Shown here one piece after another: positions 1 to 13,637 of a stretch of DNA of 64,000 nucleotides. This stretch comes from Aquabacterium sp. J223 (GTDB lineage: Bacteria > Pseudomonadota > Gammaproteobacteria > Burkholderiales > Burkholderiaceae_C). A model generated the notes under the pieces. It ran no database searches. It saw only the letters and a program-made list of their open reading frames with translations, and was not told the origin of the DNA. The DNA lies in contig NZ_CP088297.1 of assembly GCF_024666615.1 (NCBI RefSeq), positions 2,666,001-2,730,000 of the forward strand. Direction: 5' to 3'. The position numbers were made by a program, and so were the translations under genes. The stretch's first letter is position 1; every line of letters begins with the position of its first letter.

Positions 1-1
1 G

Positions 2-463
2 CTGGCCTGGGGCCTGAACCGCACGCCGCTGGGCCTGGCCCTGACCGCGGTGGGCGAGAACCCGCAGGCGGTGGACGGGCAGGGCCTGTCGGTGCGCGGC
101 CTGCGCTGCGGCGCGGTGGCGGCCGGCTCGGCGCTGATGGCGGTGGGCGGCGCCTTCCTCACGCTGTCGGCCTTCAACGCCTTCTACTTCAACATGGTCA
201 ACGGCCGCGGCTGGGTGTGCGTGGCGCTGGTGGTGTTCGCCGCCTGGCGGCCGGGCCGGGCGCTGCTGGGCGCGCTGCTGTTCGCCGGCTTCGACGCGCT
301 GCAGCTGCGCCTGCAGCAGACGCCGGTGTTCGGGCTCACGCTGCCCTACCAGCTCTACCTGATGCTGCCCTACGCGCTGTCCATCCTCGCCCTGGTGGTG
401 ATGGCGCGCCGGGCGGCGGTGCCGCGGGCGCTGATGAAGCCCTGGCGGCGTGGTGAACGATGA
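2..463 (+). CDS. ABC transporter permease, nucleoside/simple-sugar type (3' part only)
   Basis: The frame is already open at base 2, so the gene begins before the window and only its last ~153 residues are seen. The protein is very hydrophobic with several membrane segments and carries the stretch RTPLGLALTAVGENPQAV. That stretch is typical of the permease subunits of BmpA/YufPQ-type nucleoside and RbsC-like sugar importers, where it lies in a cytoplasmic loop near the ATPase contact. The short region near NGRGWVCVALVVFAAWRPG also matches that family. The deaminase gene begins 15 bases downstream, so the pair probably imports and then deaminates a nucleobase or nucleoside. The exact substrate cannot be read from this fragment. 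Confidence 0.8.
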   Translation: MAWGLNRTPLGLALTAVGENPQAVDGQGLSVRGLRCGAVAAGSALMAVGGAFLTLSAFNAFYFNMVNGRGWVCVALVVFAAWRPGRALLGALLFAGFDALQLRLQQTPVFGLTLPYQLYLMLPYALSILALVVMARRAAVPRALMKPWRRGER

Positions 464-477
464 GGATGAACTGACCG

Positions 478-1767
478 ATGCCACAAGTCGACTTGCTCCT
501 TCGCCGCTGCACGCTGCCCCAGGGCGGCGCTCCGCAGGACATCGCCATCGCCGACGGCCGCATCGTCGAGGTCGGCCCGGCCTTGACAGCGCAGGCCGCC
601 GAGGCAATCGACGGCCAGGGCTTCCTGGTCACGCCCCCCTTCGTCGACGCCCACTTCCACATGGACTCGACGCTGAGCTTCGGCCTGCCGCGCATCAACC
701 AGAGCGGCACGCTGCTCGAGGGCATCGCGCTGTGGGGCGAGCTGAAGCCGCTGCTGCTGCAGGAGGCGATCGTCGAGCGTGCGCTGGCCTACTGCGACTG
801 GGCGGCCGCGCGCGGGCTGCTGGCCATCCGCAGCCATGTCGACGTCTGCGACCCGCGGCTGCTGGCCACCGAGGCGCTGCTGCACGTCCGGCAGCGGGTG
901 AAGCCGTACCTGGACCTGCAGCTGGTGGCCTTCCCGCAGGACGGCGTGCTGCGCTCAGCCGGCGCGATGGACACCCTGAAGCGCGCGCTCGACCTCGGCG
1001 TGGACGTGGTCGGCGGCATTCCGCACTTCGAGCGCACCATGGCCGACGGCGCGGCCTCGGTGCGCTGGCTGTGCGAGCTCGCGGCCGAGCGCGGCCTGCG
1101 GGTCGACATGCACTGCGACGAGACCGACGACCCGATGAGCCGGCACATCGAGACGCTGGCCGCCGAGACGCAGCGCCTGGGGCTGCAGGGGCGGGTGGCC
1201 GGCTCGCACCTGACCTCCATGCACAGCATGGACAACTACTACGTCTCCAAGCTCATCCCGCTGATCAAGGAGGCCGGTGTCGCCGCCATCGCCAACCCGC
1301 TGATCAACATCACCCTGCAGGGCCGGCACGACACCTACCCCAAGCGCCGGGGCATGACCCGGGTGCCCGAGCTGCTTGCCGCGGGCGTGCCGGTGGCCTT
1401 CGGCCACGACTGTGTGCTCGATCCCTGGTACGGCATGGGCTCGGGCGACATGCTGGAAGTCGCGCACATGGGCCTGCACGTGGCGCAGATGACCGGCCAG
1501 GCGGCGATGCGACAGTGCTTCGACGCGGTGACGACGACGCCGGCGCAGATCCTGGGCCTCGAGGGCTACGGCCTGCAACCCGGCTGCCGCGCGGACCTGG
1601 TGCTGCTGCAGGCGCGCGACCCGGTCGAAGCCATCCGCCTGCGCGCCACCCGGCTGCTGGTGATGAAGGCCGGCCGGGTGATCAGCCGCACGCCGGCGCA
1701 GGTGGCCACGCTGAGCCTGCCGGGGCAGGCGGAGAAGGCGGTGGACTGGCTGCGGCCGGCGGCCTGA
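478..1767 (+). CDS. codA: Cytosine-deaminase-like amidohydrolase
   Basis: 429 aa, the usual length for CodA. Metal-dependent hydrolase of the amidohydrolase superfamily, which deaminates cytosine (or a related base) to uracil in the cytoplasm. The metal HxH pair is H59/H61 in DAHFHMD. The second-shell motif HCDETDD, the HLTSMHSMDN stretch and the C-terminal GHDCVLDPWYGMGSGDML all follow the CodA pattern. The ATG lies 14 bases after the permease stop, with a GAGGA stretch about 12 bases upstream, so the two are probably co-transcribed. E. coli CodA has GHDDV where this protein has GHDCV, with the metal Asp kept, so a different base such as isoguanine or a pterin-like substrate remains possible. 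Confidence 0.82.
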   Translation: MPQVDLLLRRCTLPQGGAPQDIAIADGRIVEVGPALTAQAAEAIDGQGFLVTPPFVDAHFHMDSTLSFGLPRINQSGTLLEGIALWGELKPLLLQEAIVERALAYCDWAAARGLLAIRSHVDVCDPRLLATEALLHVRQRVKPYLDLQLVAFPQDGVLRSAGAMDTLKRALDLGVDVVGGIPHFERTMADGAASVRWLCELAAERGLRVDMHCDETDDPMSRHIETLAAETQRLGLQGRVAGSHLTSMHSMDNYYVSKLIPLIKEAGVAAIANPLINITLQGRHDTYPKRRGMTRVPELLAAGVPVAFGHDCVLDPWYGMGSGDMLEVAHMGLHVAQMTGQAAMRQCFDAVTTTPAQILGLEGYGLQPGCRADLVLLQARDPVEAIRLRATRLLVMKAGRVISRTPAQVATLSLPGQAEKAVDWLRPAA

Positions 1768-1841
1768 GCGTCACCCTCGACAATCCCGGGTCCTGCGGCC
1801 ATGGGCCGGGCACCCGCCTGGCTCCAACGGCCGTAGCCACC

Positions 1842-3476
<1,635 letters not shown>

Positions 3477-5374
3477 GGGTGTCGGCGTCGGCGGCCTCGC
3501 GCCGCAGCGTCTCGGCGGCCGGGCTGCCCGGCGGTGCGCGCAGGGCCAGGCCGCCGGCTTGGCGCCCACCGGTCTGGCCGAGCGGGGGGCCATGGCGGAC
3601 GCGGCGTGGCGTTCGCGCAGGCCGTCGATGCGCGCGCCCAGGTCGTCGGCGTCCGCCACCTTGTCGCGGTGGCGCAGCAGCGCACCGCGCGCCATGTCGA
3701 CCAGCTTCAGGTTCAGCGTCTGCTCGCCATGGCGCAGCAGCTCGCGCACGCTGGTGGCGGGGTCGCCGGCCAGCGAATGGCTCATCGCCTGCTCGGCCAG
3801 GGCGGTGATGCGGTGGTGGGCCTCGCGCACCTGCTGCTCGAAGGGCGGGTGGGCGCTGGCCGTGCGGGCCAGCAGCTCCGACAGGCCGCGGGTGGTGCAG
3901 AAGCGCAGCGCCAGCGTGTCCACCCAGCGTTCGGCGTCGGGCAGCTGCAGTTCGGCGGCGGTGAGCTGGGCGATCAGCGACAGCAGGTTGCAGGCGGCCT
4001 CCACGTCCAGCGCCGGCGAGCGCAGGTCCTCGGCCAGGCTGCGCAGCTCGGCCACCACCGCGCCCACCTGCTTGGCCAGCATCAGCGACACCGCCCGCAC
4101 GATGCCGTGGAAGCGCTGCAGCCGCTGGCTCTGGGGGGCACGCTCCAGCGCGTGCGCCAGGTTGTCCAGGCAACGCTGCAGGCCCTTGGCGTCGCGTGCC
4201 TGGAAGCGGGTGAAGGCCAGCAGCACCAGCGACTGGAAGTCGAACATCTGCGAGCTGATGCCCAGCGTGGTGGCGCGCTCCAGCGAGCGTGCGGCCTCCT
4301 CCGACTCGCCGAGGTAGAAGGCCAGCATGCCCTGCTTCTGCAGCCGCACCACCGAGCCGGGGGTCAGGTCGCAGGCCTGGCGGTAGGTGGCCAGCGCCTG
4401 CCCCAGGTCTCCCTGGTCCACCTGCAGCCGGCCCATCACGTCGTAGGCGTCGGCGTAGCTCGGCGCCTCGACCAGCAGCGATTCGAGGGTGCGCCGGGCC
4501 GGGCCGGTCTGCGCGTTGTCGATCTGCGCGCGGGCCACGCCGAGCTTGGCCCAGGGCAGGGCCTGGGCCTCGATGACCGCTTCGTAGAGCTTCTGCGCGG
4601 CCTCGGGCTGGTTCAGCCGCAGCAGCAGCTCGGCGCCGATGCGCGCGGCGTACAGCCAGTAGGGCCCCCGGTCCTGGAAGCGCTGCAGCGCCAGCCGGGC
4701 GGCCTGGTCGTGGTCGCCCTCTTCCATGGCGTCGAAGATGGGCTTGAGCGACAGCTTGCGCCGGCGTGCCTGCTGCAGCCGCACGCCCAGGTCCTTGGCG
4801 GTGTGCGGCTTGAGCAGGTAGCTGTCCAGCGCAGACTCGGCGGCGTCGGCCACCCGGTCGTAGGCCGCCTCGCCGGTGATCATGACGAAGACGGTGGCCA
4901 GCGGCAGCAGTTGCGCCCGGCGCAGGTCCTCCAGCAGGTCCTGTCCGCTGGAGCGTTCGCCGGGAAAGTGTTGTTCACACAGGACGATGTCGAACTCGCG
5001 CGCTTCCAGTTGCCGGCGGCCGTCGTGCAGGCGGCTGCACTGGACCACCGTCTGCAGGCCGAAGTCGCGCAGCTGCGCGGCCAGGATGCTGCGCGAGGTG
5101 GGGTTGGGATCGATCACCAGCGCCCGGCATTCGTGCATGCCGGCCGACGGGGCGGCGCGTGTCATCGCCGGCCCGGCAGGGCAGGGGGTCGGTCGGCGGC
5201 GGGCGTCGGCGGCATGGGGCTCCCGTGAAATGGTCGTTCTGCCCGGCCTATCGTCGGCCACCGCCGTCGCCTTGATCCCGGTCAACCCGGCCGCGGCGCC
5301 GGATCCGGCCTCTTTGTGACGCTTTTGTGAAAGCCGCCGCGCGCACCCGCGTCGGCTGGCTCACTGAACGAGCC

Positions 5375-6551
5375 TCAGACGACGAAGGCCGCCAGCGGTC
5401 GGCGTGGCGTGGCCGGGGCCGGTGCGGTGGGATGACCGATGCGGCAGAACATCTGCAGGGTGGGGTCGCCCCTCGGCCTGCGGCGCGCCGCGGCCCAGGG
5501 TCAGCCGGTGCGCCTGCTCGCGGCAGGCCGCCATCTCGGGGAATTCCTGCAGGGCCTGGCTCATCGGGTGCACCGCCACGCCCAGCGCGGTGGCCTGGAG
5601 CTGCAGCCGAACGTAGGCCCGCCCGGCGGCGACGGCGTCGGCGTGGCGCTGTGCCCGGGTCGCCAGCCAGACGAAGCCCATCGCGCTGTCGCTGTGGCCG
5701 CGGAAGCGGGCCATCATCTGGTCGTAGGCCGGGCTGCCCGGCGGGGGCGGGGCGCTGCGGTCGAACTGCCCGAGGGCGGCGGCGATGCGCGGCACGGCGG
5801 TGTTGATCGAGATGCCGTCGCGGTGGCGCAGGATCTCCGACGGCCCGACGCGGGTGAGGTGCACGCTCTCCATCACCGTGGCCGGGGTGAGCAGCTCGAC
5901 CTTGGCCGATTCCCAGCACAGCCGGCGCAGGGCGGGCAGGCGATCGGCGTCCACCGTGCCGGCGCGGTCGACACTAGGACCGGCGGCGTCCAGCAGCGCG
6001 CGCAGCGTCGCCGGCGCCACGGGGCGGGCGGTGTCGTAGTCCGACTTCGGCGTGCGCCGGCGCAGCACCTGGGTGAACAGCGGGTCGGCCACACCGCCGG
6101 GCACCAGCCGCAGCCGGGCGACCGGCCGGCGGTCCCAGCCGTCCAGGCCGGCGGGCAGGGCGCCGTCAGGCCACAGCGCCACCTCGGCACCGAACCCCTG
6201 TTCGGCCAGCGCCATGACCAGCAGTTCGAGGAAGGCCCCGTGGCCGATGAGGATCTGGCGGCCGAACGGGTCGGTCTGCGGCAGCACCCGCTCGGGGTCG
6301 GTGTGAACGGTGATGACGCCCGGCTCGCGCAGGTCGGCCAGCCAGGGCTGCAGGTTGTGCGGGTTGGGCGCGGTGATGGCGTAGGCCAGCGCCCGGCGCC
6401 GCGGGTCGGCCTCGGCGGCCGAAGGCCCCTGCCAGGCTTCGACGGCCTGCGCCGGGTAGCCGCTGCGCAGCGCATACGCGCCGGCACCGGCCGCCGCGGC
6501 GGTGCACACGAGGCCGCCGCCGGCCAGGCGGATGAAGGTGCGACGTTGCAT
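5375..6551 (-). CDS. Acg-family FMN-binding oxidoreductase, Tat-exported (frame broken near 3' end)
   Basis: About 391 aa when repaired. The N-terminus RRTFIRLAGGG followed by a hydrophobic run is a twin-arginine signal, so the folded flavoprotein is probably exported. The body (PNPHNLQPW; FGRQILIGHGAFLELL; RRTPKSDYD; ALGVAVHPMSQALQEFPEM) matches the Acg branch of nitroreductase-like FMN proteins. Near the end the frame goes wrong at the C4 run 5469-5472. Removing one base gives EGDPTLQMFCRIGHP, the expected nitroreductase-type FCRIGH end, and a stop at 5375. As written the frame continues to 5361 with unrelated residues. It is divergent from the LysR gene, which is its likely regulator. Substrate unknown. 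Confidence 0.78.
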
Positions 6552-6593
6552 GGTGGTGTCCTTTCCTGGCGTCGAGGGGAGGCGATGGACAGG

Positions 6594-6622
6594 ATTGTGG
6601 AAACCGGTCGTCTCTTCGACAA
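6594..6622 (-). promoter_or_regulatory. Candidate sigma-70 promoter for the Acg gene
   Basis: On the minus strand TTGTCG (6617-6622) and CACAAT (6594-6599) are spaced by exactly 17 bases, 43 bases before the start codon. Each hexamer matches the consensus at four of six positions. The region is unusually A/T-rich for this genome. Confidence 0.4.
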
Positions 6623-6650
6623 TTGCATAACGGCGGCGAACAGCTATTTA
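6623..6650 (+). promoter_or_regulatory. Candidate promoter/operator for the LysR gene
   Basis: TTGCAT (6623-6628) and TATTTA (6645-6650) with 16 bases between them, followed by the short palindromic patch TTATCATTGAATAA (6649-6662). This is an A/T island of the kind LysR regulators bind between themselves and a divergent target. Inference only. Confidence 0.35.
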
Positions 6651-6664
6651 TCATTGAATAACCG

Positions 6665-7549
6665 ATGACGCAGGACTTCGACTGGCGCCTGGTGCGTTCC
6701 TTCCTGGCGGCGCTGGAGCACGGCAGCCTGCTCGGCGCGGCGCGCGCCCTCGGCGCCAGCCAGCCGACGCTGGGCCGCCACATCGCGGAGCTGGAGGCGC
6801 AGCTCGGCGTCGCGCTGTTCGAGCGCACCGGCCGCGGCCTGCGGCCCACCGACATGGCGCAGACGCTGGCCGACGGCGCGCGCGCGATGGAGGCGGGTGC
6901 GCTGCAGCTGGCGCGCCGCGCGGCGGGGGCCGACGCGGCGGCCGGCGGCACGGTGCGGCTGTCGGCCAGCCAGCCGGTGGCCTGCCACCTGCTGCCGCCG
7001 GTGCTGGCGCGCATGCGCACCGCGCTGCCCGACATCCAGGTCGAGCTGGTGGCCAGCAACGAGGTGAGCAACCTGCTGCGCCGCGAGGCCGACATCGCGC
7101 TGCGCATGGTGCAGCCGCAGCAGTCGACGCTGCTGGCGCGCCGCATCGGTCGGGTGACGCTGGGTGCCTACGCCCACCGCGACTACCTGCAACGCCGCGG
7201 GGTGCCGAAGTCGCTGGCCGACCTGCGCGGCCATGACCTGATCGGCGGCGACCAGGGCCAGGACATCGTCAAGGGCTTCGCCTCGGCCGGCCTGGCGTTG
7301 ACGCGCGAGGACTTCGTGCTGCGCACCGACGACCTGGTGGCCGGCTGGCAGGCGCTGCGCGCCGGCGTCGGCATCGGCTTCGTCGCCGATTACGTGGCGC
7401 GCGGCGATCCTGCGGTGGTGCCGCTGCTGCCGATGCTGAAGATCCCGCCGCTGCCGATGTGGCTGGTGTCGCACCGCGAGGTGCGCCACAGCCAGCGCAT
7501 CCGCGCGGTGTGGGACTTCCTCGCGCAGGCCGTTCCCACGGCCCTTTGA
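6665..7549 (+). CDS. LysR-family transcriptional regulator
   Basis: 294 aa, the standard LysR length. An N-terminal winged helix-turn-helix spans residues ~5-65 (SFLAALEHGSLLGAARALGAS, then QPTLGRHIAELEAQLGVALFERTGRGL). It is followed by a periplasmic-binding-protein-like effector domain ending in PMWLVSHREVRHSQRIRAVWDFL. It lies head to head with the Tat-exported Acg oxidoreductase, 113 bases apart, the normal arrangement for a LysR protein controlling its divergent neighbour and itself. The effector is unknown. Confidence 0.9.
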   Translation: MTQDFDWRLVRSFLAALEHGSLLGAARALGASQPTLGRHIAELEAQLGVALFERTGRGLRPTDMAQTLADGARAMEAGALQLARRAAGADAAAGGTVRLSASQPVACHLLPPVLARMRTALPDIQVELVASNEVSNLLRREADIALRMVQPQQSTLLARRIGRVTLGAYAHRDYLQRRGVPKSLADLRGHDLIGGDQGQDIVKGFASAGLALTREDFVLRTDDLVAGWQALRAGVGIGFVADYVARGDPAVVPLLPMLKIPPLPMWLVSHREVRHSQRIRAVWDFLAQAVPTAL

Positions 7550-7560
7550 TCACGGCGAAG

Positions 7561-7588
7561 GTGGCGGCGGCGCCCGAAGCGCCGCCAC
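7561..7588. terminator. GC hairpin between convergent genes
   Basis: A perfect 9-bp stem (GTGGCGGCG / CGCCGCCAC) with a 10-base loop fills the 43-base gap between the LysR and dnaJ stops. There is no T tract, so it is at best a weak bidirectional terminator. Confidence 0.3.
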
Positions 7589-7592
7589 GCCA

Positions 7593-8735
7593 TCACTTGA
7601 AGATGTCCTTCACCCGGTCGGTCCAGCTCTTGGCGTTGGGCGAGTGCTTGTCGCCGCCCTTGCGGAAGGACTCGTCGAGCTCCTTCAGCAGCTTGCGCTG
7701 GTGTTCGGTGAGCTTGATCGGCGTCTCCACCGCCACGTGCACGTAGAGGTCGCCCGGGTACGAGGAGCGCAGCCCCTTGATGCCCTTGCCGCGCAGGCGG
7801 AAGGTCTTGCCGTGCTGGGTGCCCTCGGGCAGTTCGATCTCAGCGCTGCCGCCCAGCGTCGGCACCTGGATCGGGCCGCCGAGCGCCACGGTGGTCAGCC
7901 CCACCGGCACGGTGCAGTGCAGGTCGTCGCCGTCGCGCTCGAAGACCTCGTGCGGCTTGATGCGGATCTCGATGAACAGGTCGCCCGGCGGGCCGCCGTT
8001 GCTGCCCGGCTCGCCGTTGCCGGCCGAGCGGATGCGCATGCCCTCGTTGATGCCGGCGGGGATCTTCACCTCCAGCGTCTTCTGCCGCTTCAGCCGGCCC
8101 TGGCCGTTGCAGGTGGTGCAGGGCTCGGGAATGATCTTGCCGCTGCCGTGGCAGTTGGGGCAGGTCTGCTGGATGCTGAAGAAGCCCTGACGCATGTGCA
8201 CCGCGCCGGCGCCGTTGCAGGTGCTGCAGGTCTTGGGCTGGGTGCCCGGCTTGGCGCCGGTGCCATGGCAGGTCTCGCAGGTGTCCCAGGTCGGGATGCG
8301 GATCTGGCTGTCCTTGCCGAGCGCCGCCTCCTCCAGCGTGATCTCCATCGTGTAGGACAGGTCCGAGCCGCGGTAGACCTGCTGGCCGCCGCGGCGCTGG
8401 CCGCCCGCACCGCCGAAGATGTCGCCGAAGATGTCGCCGAAGGCCTCGGCGAAGCCGCCGAAGTTCTCCGGCCCGCCGCGGAAGCCCGCGCCGCCCATGT
8501 TGGGGTCGACGCCGGCATGGCCGAACTGGTCGTAGGCCGCCCGCTTCTGCGGCTCGGACAGCATCTCGTAGGCCTCCTTGGCCTCCTTGAACTTGTCCTC
8601 CGCCTCCTTGGCCTTCTCACCCTGGTTCCGGTCCGGGTGGTACTTCATCGCCAGCTTGCGATAGGCCTTCTTGATGTCCTCGTCGCTGGCGTTTTTCGCC
8701 ACCCCGAGAACCTCGTAGTAATCCCGCTTTGCCAT
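7593..8735 (-). CDS. dnaJ: Chaperone DnaJ (Hsp40)
   Basis: 380 aa. J domain at residues 1-70 with the HPD motif at 33-35, a G/F-rich linker ([18 protein letters not shown]), four CxxCxGxG zinc motifs ([32 protein letters not shown]), then the C-terminal substrate-binding domains. It delivers unfolded clients to DnaK and stimulates its ATPase. Start set at ATG 8735 (MAKRDYYEV), as in all DnaJ proteins, rather than an in-frame codon five residues upstream. It is the last gene of the grpE-dnaK-dnaJ block. Confidence 0.97.
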   Translation of the reverse strand: MAKRDYYEVLGVAKNASDEDIKKAYRKLAMKYHPDRNQGEKAKEAEDKFKEAKEAYEMLSEPQKRAAYDQFGHAGVDPNMGGAGFRGGPENFGGFAEAFGDIFGDIFGGAGGQRRGGQQVYRGSDLSYTMEITLEEAALGKDSQIRIPTWDTCETCHGTGAKPGTQPKTCSTCNGAGAVHMRQGFFSIQQTCPNCHGSGKIIPEPCTTCNGQGRLKRQKTLEVKIPAGINEGMRIRSAGNGEPGSNGGPPGDLFIEIRIKPHEVFERDGDDLHCTVPVGLTTVALGGPIQVPTLGGSAEIELPEGTQHGKTFRLRGKGIKGLRSSYPGDLYVHVAVETPIKLTEHQRKLLKELDESFRKGGDKHSPNAKSWTDRVKDIFK

Positions 8736-8757
8736 GGTGTGCCCTGTCAAACGAAAG

Positions 8758-8786
8758 CCCCCGGGGGCTGCCGCAGCCCGCGGGGG
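8758..8786 (-). terminator. Strong hairpin between dnaK and dnaJ
   Basis: Nested G/C stem: CCCCC...GGGGG outside and GGGCTG/CAGCCC inside. On the transcribed strand it is followed by CTTTCGTTT. It sits in the dnaK-dnaJ gap and could attenuate transcription so that less dnaJ than dnaK is made, or mark an mRNA processing site. Confidence 0.45.
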
Positions 8787-8839
8787 TGGACCTTCTCACG
8801 CAACGGAACGCCGGGTCCGCCGCGGTGGCCGGTGGCCGG

Positions 8840-10827
<1,988 letters not shown>

Positions 10828-10864
10828 TGCTTGTTCTCCGGAAACTGGAATTCGGTTGTCGATG

Positions 10865-10893
10865 TAGTTGTGAATGTCGGCGGCATTTTCAAG
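10865..10893 (-). promoter_or_regulatory. dnaK: Possible second heat-shock promoter before dnaK
   Basis: On the minus strand, CTTGAAA (10887-10893) is a perfect sigma-32 -35 element. The -10 area 14 bases further on, CACAACTA (10865-10872), matches CCCCATNT only partly. Confidence 0.35.
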
Positions 10894-10900
10894 CGCCGAT

Positions 10901-10920
10901 GCCGGCGCGGGGGCGCCGGC
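10901..10920 (-). terminator. Hairpin between grpE and dnaK
   Basis: A perfect 8-bp stem GCCGGCGC/GCGCCGGC with a 4-base loop lies just after the grpE stop. No T tract follows, so it is more likely an mRNA-stability or processing hairpin than a full terminator. Confidence 0.4.
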
Positions 10921-10931
10921 GGCTCATGCGG

Positions 10932-11501
10932 CTACTTCGGCGCCGCCACGGTGACGAGGGCCGGCCGCAGCACGCGGTCGGCGATGAGGTAGCCCTTCTG
11001 CAGCACGGCGACCACGGTGTTGGGCTCCTGCTCGGCCGGGATGACGCTGATGGCCTGGTGCTGGTGCGGGTCGAACCGGGTGCCGGCGGGCGGGTTGATC
11101 TCCAGCACCTTGTGGCGCTCCAGCGCCTGTTGCAGCTGGCGCAGGGTGGCGTGCACGCCTTCCAGCACCTGCTCGGCGGTGGCCTGGGTGGTGGCCTGGG
11201 TGGCGATGGCGGCCTCCAGGCTGTCCTTGACGGGCAGCAGGCTCTCGGCGAACGCGTCGACGGCGAACTTGCGCGCCTTCGACACCTCCTCCTCGGACCG
11301 GCGGCGAACGTTCTCGGTCTCCGCCTTGGCGCGCAGGTAGGCGTCGGCCACCTCGGCGTGCTTGGCCTCCAGTTCCGCCAGGCGGGCCGCCAGGTTGGAC
11401 TCGGCCGGCGCGTCGGGGGTCACGTCGGGCGCGCTGCCCTCGGCGGGGCTGACGTCGAGGATGGGGTCGTGGGAGGGCGTCTGGGGATCGGGGGTGCTCA
11501 T
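10932..11501 (-). CDS. grpE: Nucleotide exchange factor GrpE
   Basis: 189 aa. An acidic, disordered N-terminus is followed by a long coiled-coil helix ([20 protein letters not shown], then [13 protein letters not shown]). The GrpE signature region includes [13 protein letters not shown] and ends [21 protein letters not shown]. It releases ADP from DnaK and acts as a thermosensor dimer. Start set at ATG 11501 (MSTPDPQTP), because the open frame upstream is antisense to hslR. It is first in the heat-shock unit, directly behind a sigma-32 promoter. Confidence 0.97.
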   Translation of the reverse strand: MSTPDPQTPSHDPILDVSPAEGSAPDVTPDAPAESNLAARLAELEAKHAEVADAYLRAKAETENVRRRSEEEVSKARKFAVDAFAESLLPVKDSLEAAIATQATTQATAEQVLEGVHATLRQLQQALERHKVLEINPPAGTRFDPHQHQAISVIPAEQEPNTVVAVLQKGYLIADRVLRPALVTVAAPK

Positions 11502-11566
11502 GCGCGGCTCTTCTGAACGGGCGCCGACCGCGACGGAAACCCCGCCGCGGCCGGCAACAGCCGCGC

Positions 11567-11594
11567 AACTGGGGCCGCTCGACCCTGCTTCAAG
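11567..11594 (-). promoter_or_regulatory. grpE: Sigma-32 heat-shock promoter of grpE-dnaK-dnaJ
   Basis: Minus strand CTTGAAG (11588-11594), a 13-base spacer, then CCCCAGTT (11567-11574). The sigma-32 consensus is CTTGAAA-N13/14-CCCCATNT, so this is near-perfect at both boxes. It lies about 66 bases before the grpE ATG and after the hslR stop, so heat shock can raise grpE-dnaK-dnaJ independently of hemH and hslR. Confidence 0.75.
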
Positions 11595-11614
11595 AGGGGT
11601 CGGCAGGAATTTTT

Positions 11615-12061
<447 letters not shown>

Positions 12062-12122
12062 CGGCCAGACCGACGCTGCAAGCGGTGCGCCCGGTGGGGC
12101 CGTGCGGCGGCGCGGCCGGCCG

Positions 12123-13226
12123 TCACGCCGCCGCGCCGAGGGCGATCGCCCGCTCCCGCTGGGCGGCGCGCACCGGCGCCGGTGCCGCCGGCTGCATCGG
12201 CCAGCCGGCCAGGTGGTCCACCGCCACCTGGGCCAGCGCGGTGATCCAGCGCGGGTCGTCGTTCAGGCAGGGCACGTAGCGGTACTCCTCGCCGCCGGCC
12301 TGCAGGAAGGCGTCGCGCACCTCCATGCCGATCTCCTCCAGCGTCTCCAGGCAGTCGCTGACGAAGCCGGGGCAGGCGATGTCGATGCGCTTGATGCCGC
12401 CGGCGGCGAGCTGGCGCACCGTCGGCTCGGTGTAGGGCTGCAGCCATTCGGCCTTGCCGAAGCGGCTCTGGAAGGTGACGTGCAGCCGGGCCAGGGGCCA
12501 CTGCAGCCGCTCCGCCAGCAGGCGGGCGGTCTTGTGGCATTCGCAGTGGTAGGGGTCGCCCAGCATCAGCGTGCGCTTGGGCACGCCGTGGAAGCTGAGC
12601 ACCAGCCGCTCGGGCTGGCCATGGTGCGCCCAGTGCGTGCGCAGCCGCTGGGCCAGCGCCTCGATGTACAGCGGCTCGTCGTGGTAGCGGTTGACGAAGC
12701 GCAGCTCGGGCAGGTGGCGGGTGCGCCGGGCCCAGGCGGCCACGGCGTCGAACACGCTGGCGGTGGTGGTGGCGGAGTACTGCGGGTACAGCGGCAGCAC
12801 CAGGATGCGGGTAGCACCTTCGGCCTTCAGCGCGTCGAGCTGGCTGGCGATCGACGGGTTGCCGTAGCGCATGGCATGGCGCACCACCACCGCATGGCCG
12901 CGCTCGCCGAGCCAGCCCTGCAGCAGCCTGGCCTGCACCGCGGTCCAGTGCGCCAGCGGCGAGCCGTCGGCGGTCCAGATGCTGGCGTACTTGGCGGCGC
13001 TCTTCTTCGGCCGCACGCGCAGGATGACGCCGTGCAGGATCGGTTTCCACAGCGCCGCGGGGATCTCGACCACCCGGGGGTCGGACAGGAACTCGGCGAG
13101 GTAGCGGCGCACCGCCTGCGGGGTGGGCGCGTCGGGCGTGCCGAGGTTGACCAGCAGCAGCCCGGTGCGCGCCGGTCGGCCGTGCTCGTACGTCGGGTCC
13201 AGCACGGGTTCGGCGGCGTATTTCAT
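12123..13226 (-). CDS. hemH: Ferrochelatase
   Basis: 367 aa. Inserts Fe2+ into protoporphyrin IX, the last step of protohaem synthesis, at the inner membrane surface. N-terminal TGLLLVNLGTPDAPTPQAVRR and the active-site histidine segment LVLSFHGVPKRTL are clear, as are the C-terminal CPGFVSDCLETLEEI and the acidic metal-path residues in it. Length is normal. It heads the hemH-hslR unit, upstream of the chaperone genes. Confidence 0.95.
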   Translation of the reverse strand: MKYAAEPVLDPTYEHGRPARTGLLLVNLGTPDAPTPQAVRRYLAEFLSDPRVVEIPAALWKPILHGVILRVRPKKSAAKYASIWTADGSPLAHWTAVQARLLQGWLGERGHAVVVRHAMRYGNPSIASQLDALKAEGATRILVLPLYPQYSATTTASVFDAVAAWARRTRHLPELRFVNRYHDEPLYIEALAQRLRTHWAHHGQPERLVLSFHGVPKRTLMLGDPYHCECHKTARLLAERLQWPLARLHVTFQSRFGKAEWLQPYTEPTVRQLAAGGIKRIDIACPGFVSDCLETLEEIGMEVRDAFLQAGGEEYRYVPCLNDDPRWITALAQVAVDHLAGWPMQPAAPAPVRAAQRERAIALGAAA

Positions 13227-13274
13227 CGGCGGCGATTGTGCCGAAGGGGGTGCCGCGGCGCTGCGCCGCGGGCT

Positions 13275-13637
13275 TCAGCCGCGCAGGGCGTGCAGGTCGG
13301 CCAGCAGCCGCTGAAGGTCCAGCGGCTTGGTCCAGTAGCCGTGGAAACCGGCGGCCAGCGCGCGGTCGATGTCCTCCTGCAGCGCGTCGGCCGAGCACAT
13401 GTAGGCCGGCAGCGCGGCGCAGGCGGGCAGGGCGCGCAGCCGCTGCAGCAGGGCGATGCCGTTGGTGTCGGGCAGGTGCGAGTCGAGCACCAGCACCTCG
13501 GGCTGCCAGTGCTCGACCAGGGCGAGCGCCTGGGCGCCGTCCTCGGCCACCTGCAGCTCGAAGCCGCCGGCCACCTTCAGCGCCTCCTCGAAGAGGATGG
13601 CGTTGATGCGGTTGTCCTCGACGTACAGCAGTTTCAT
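13275..13637 (-). CDS. Single-domain CheY-like response regulator
   Basis: 120 aa consisting of a receiver only. Acidic pair E7/D8, phospho-acceptor D52 (VLVLDSHLPDTNG), and the conserved Lys in YWTKPLDL. It has no output domain, so it must act through a protein partner. Its ATG overlaps the stop of the upstream cyclase-FHA gene (ATGA), so the two are translationally coupled and probably work together. Confidence 0.88.
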   Translation of the reverse strand: MKLLYVEDNRINAILFEEALKVAGGFELQVAEDGAQALALVEHWQPEVLVLDSHLPDTNGIALLQRLRALPACAALPAYMCSADALQEDIDRALAAGFHGYWTKPLDLQRLLADLHALRG

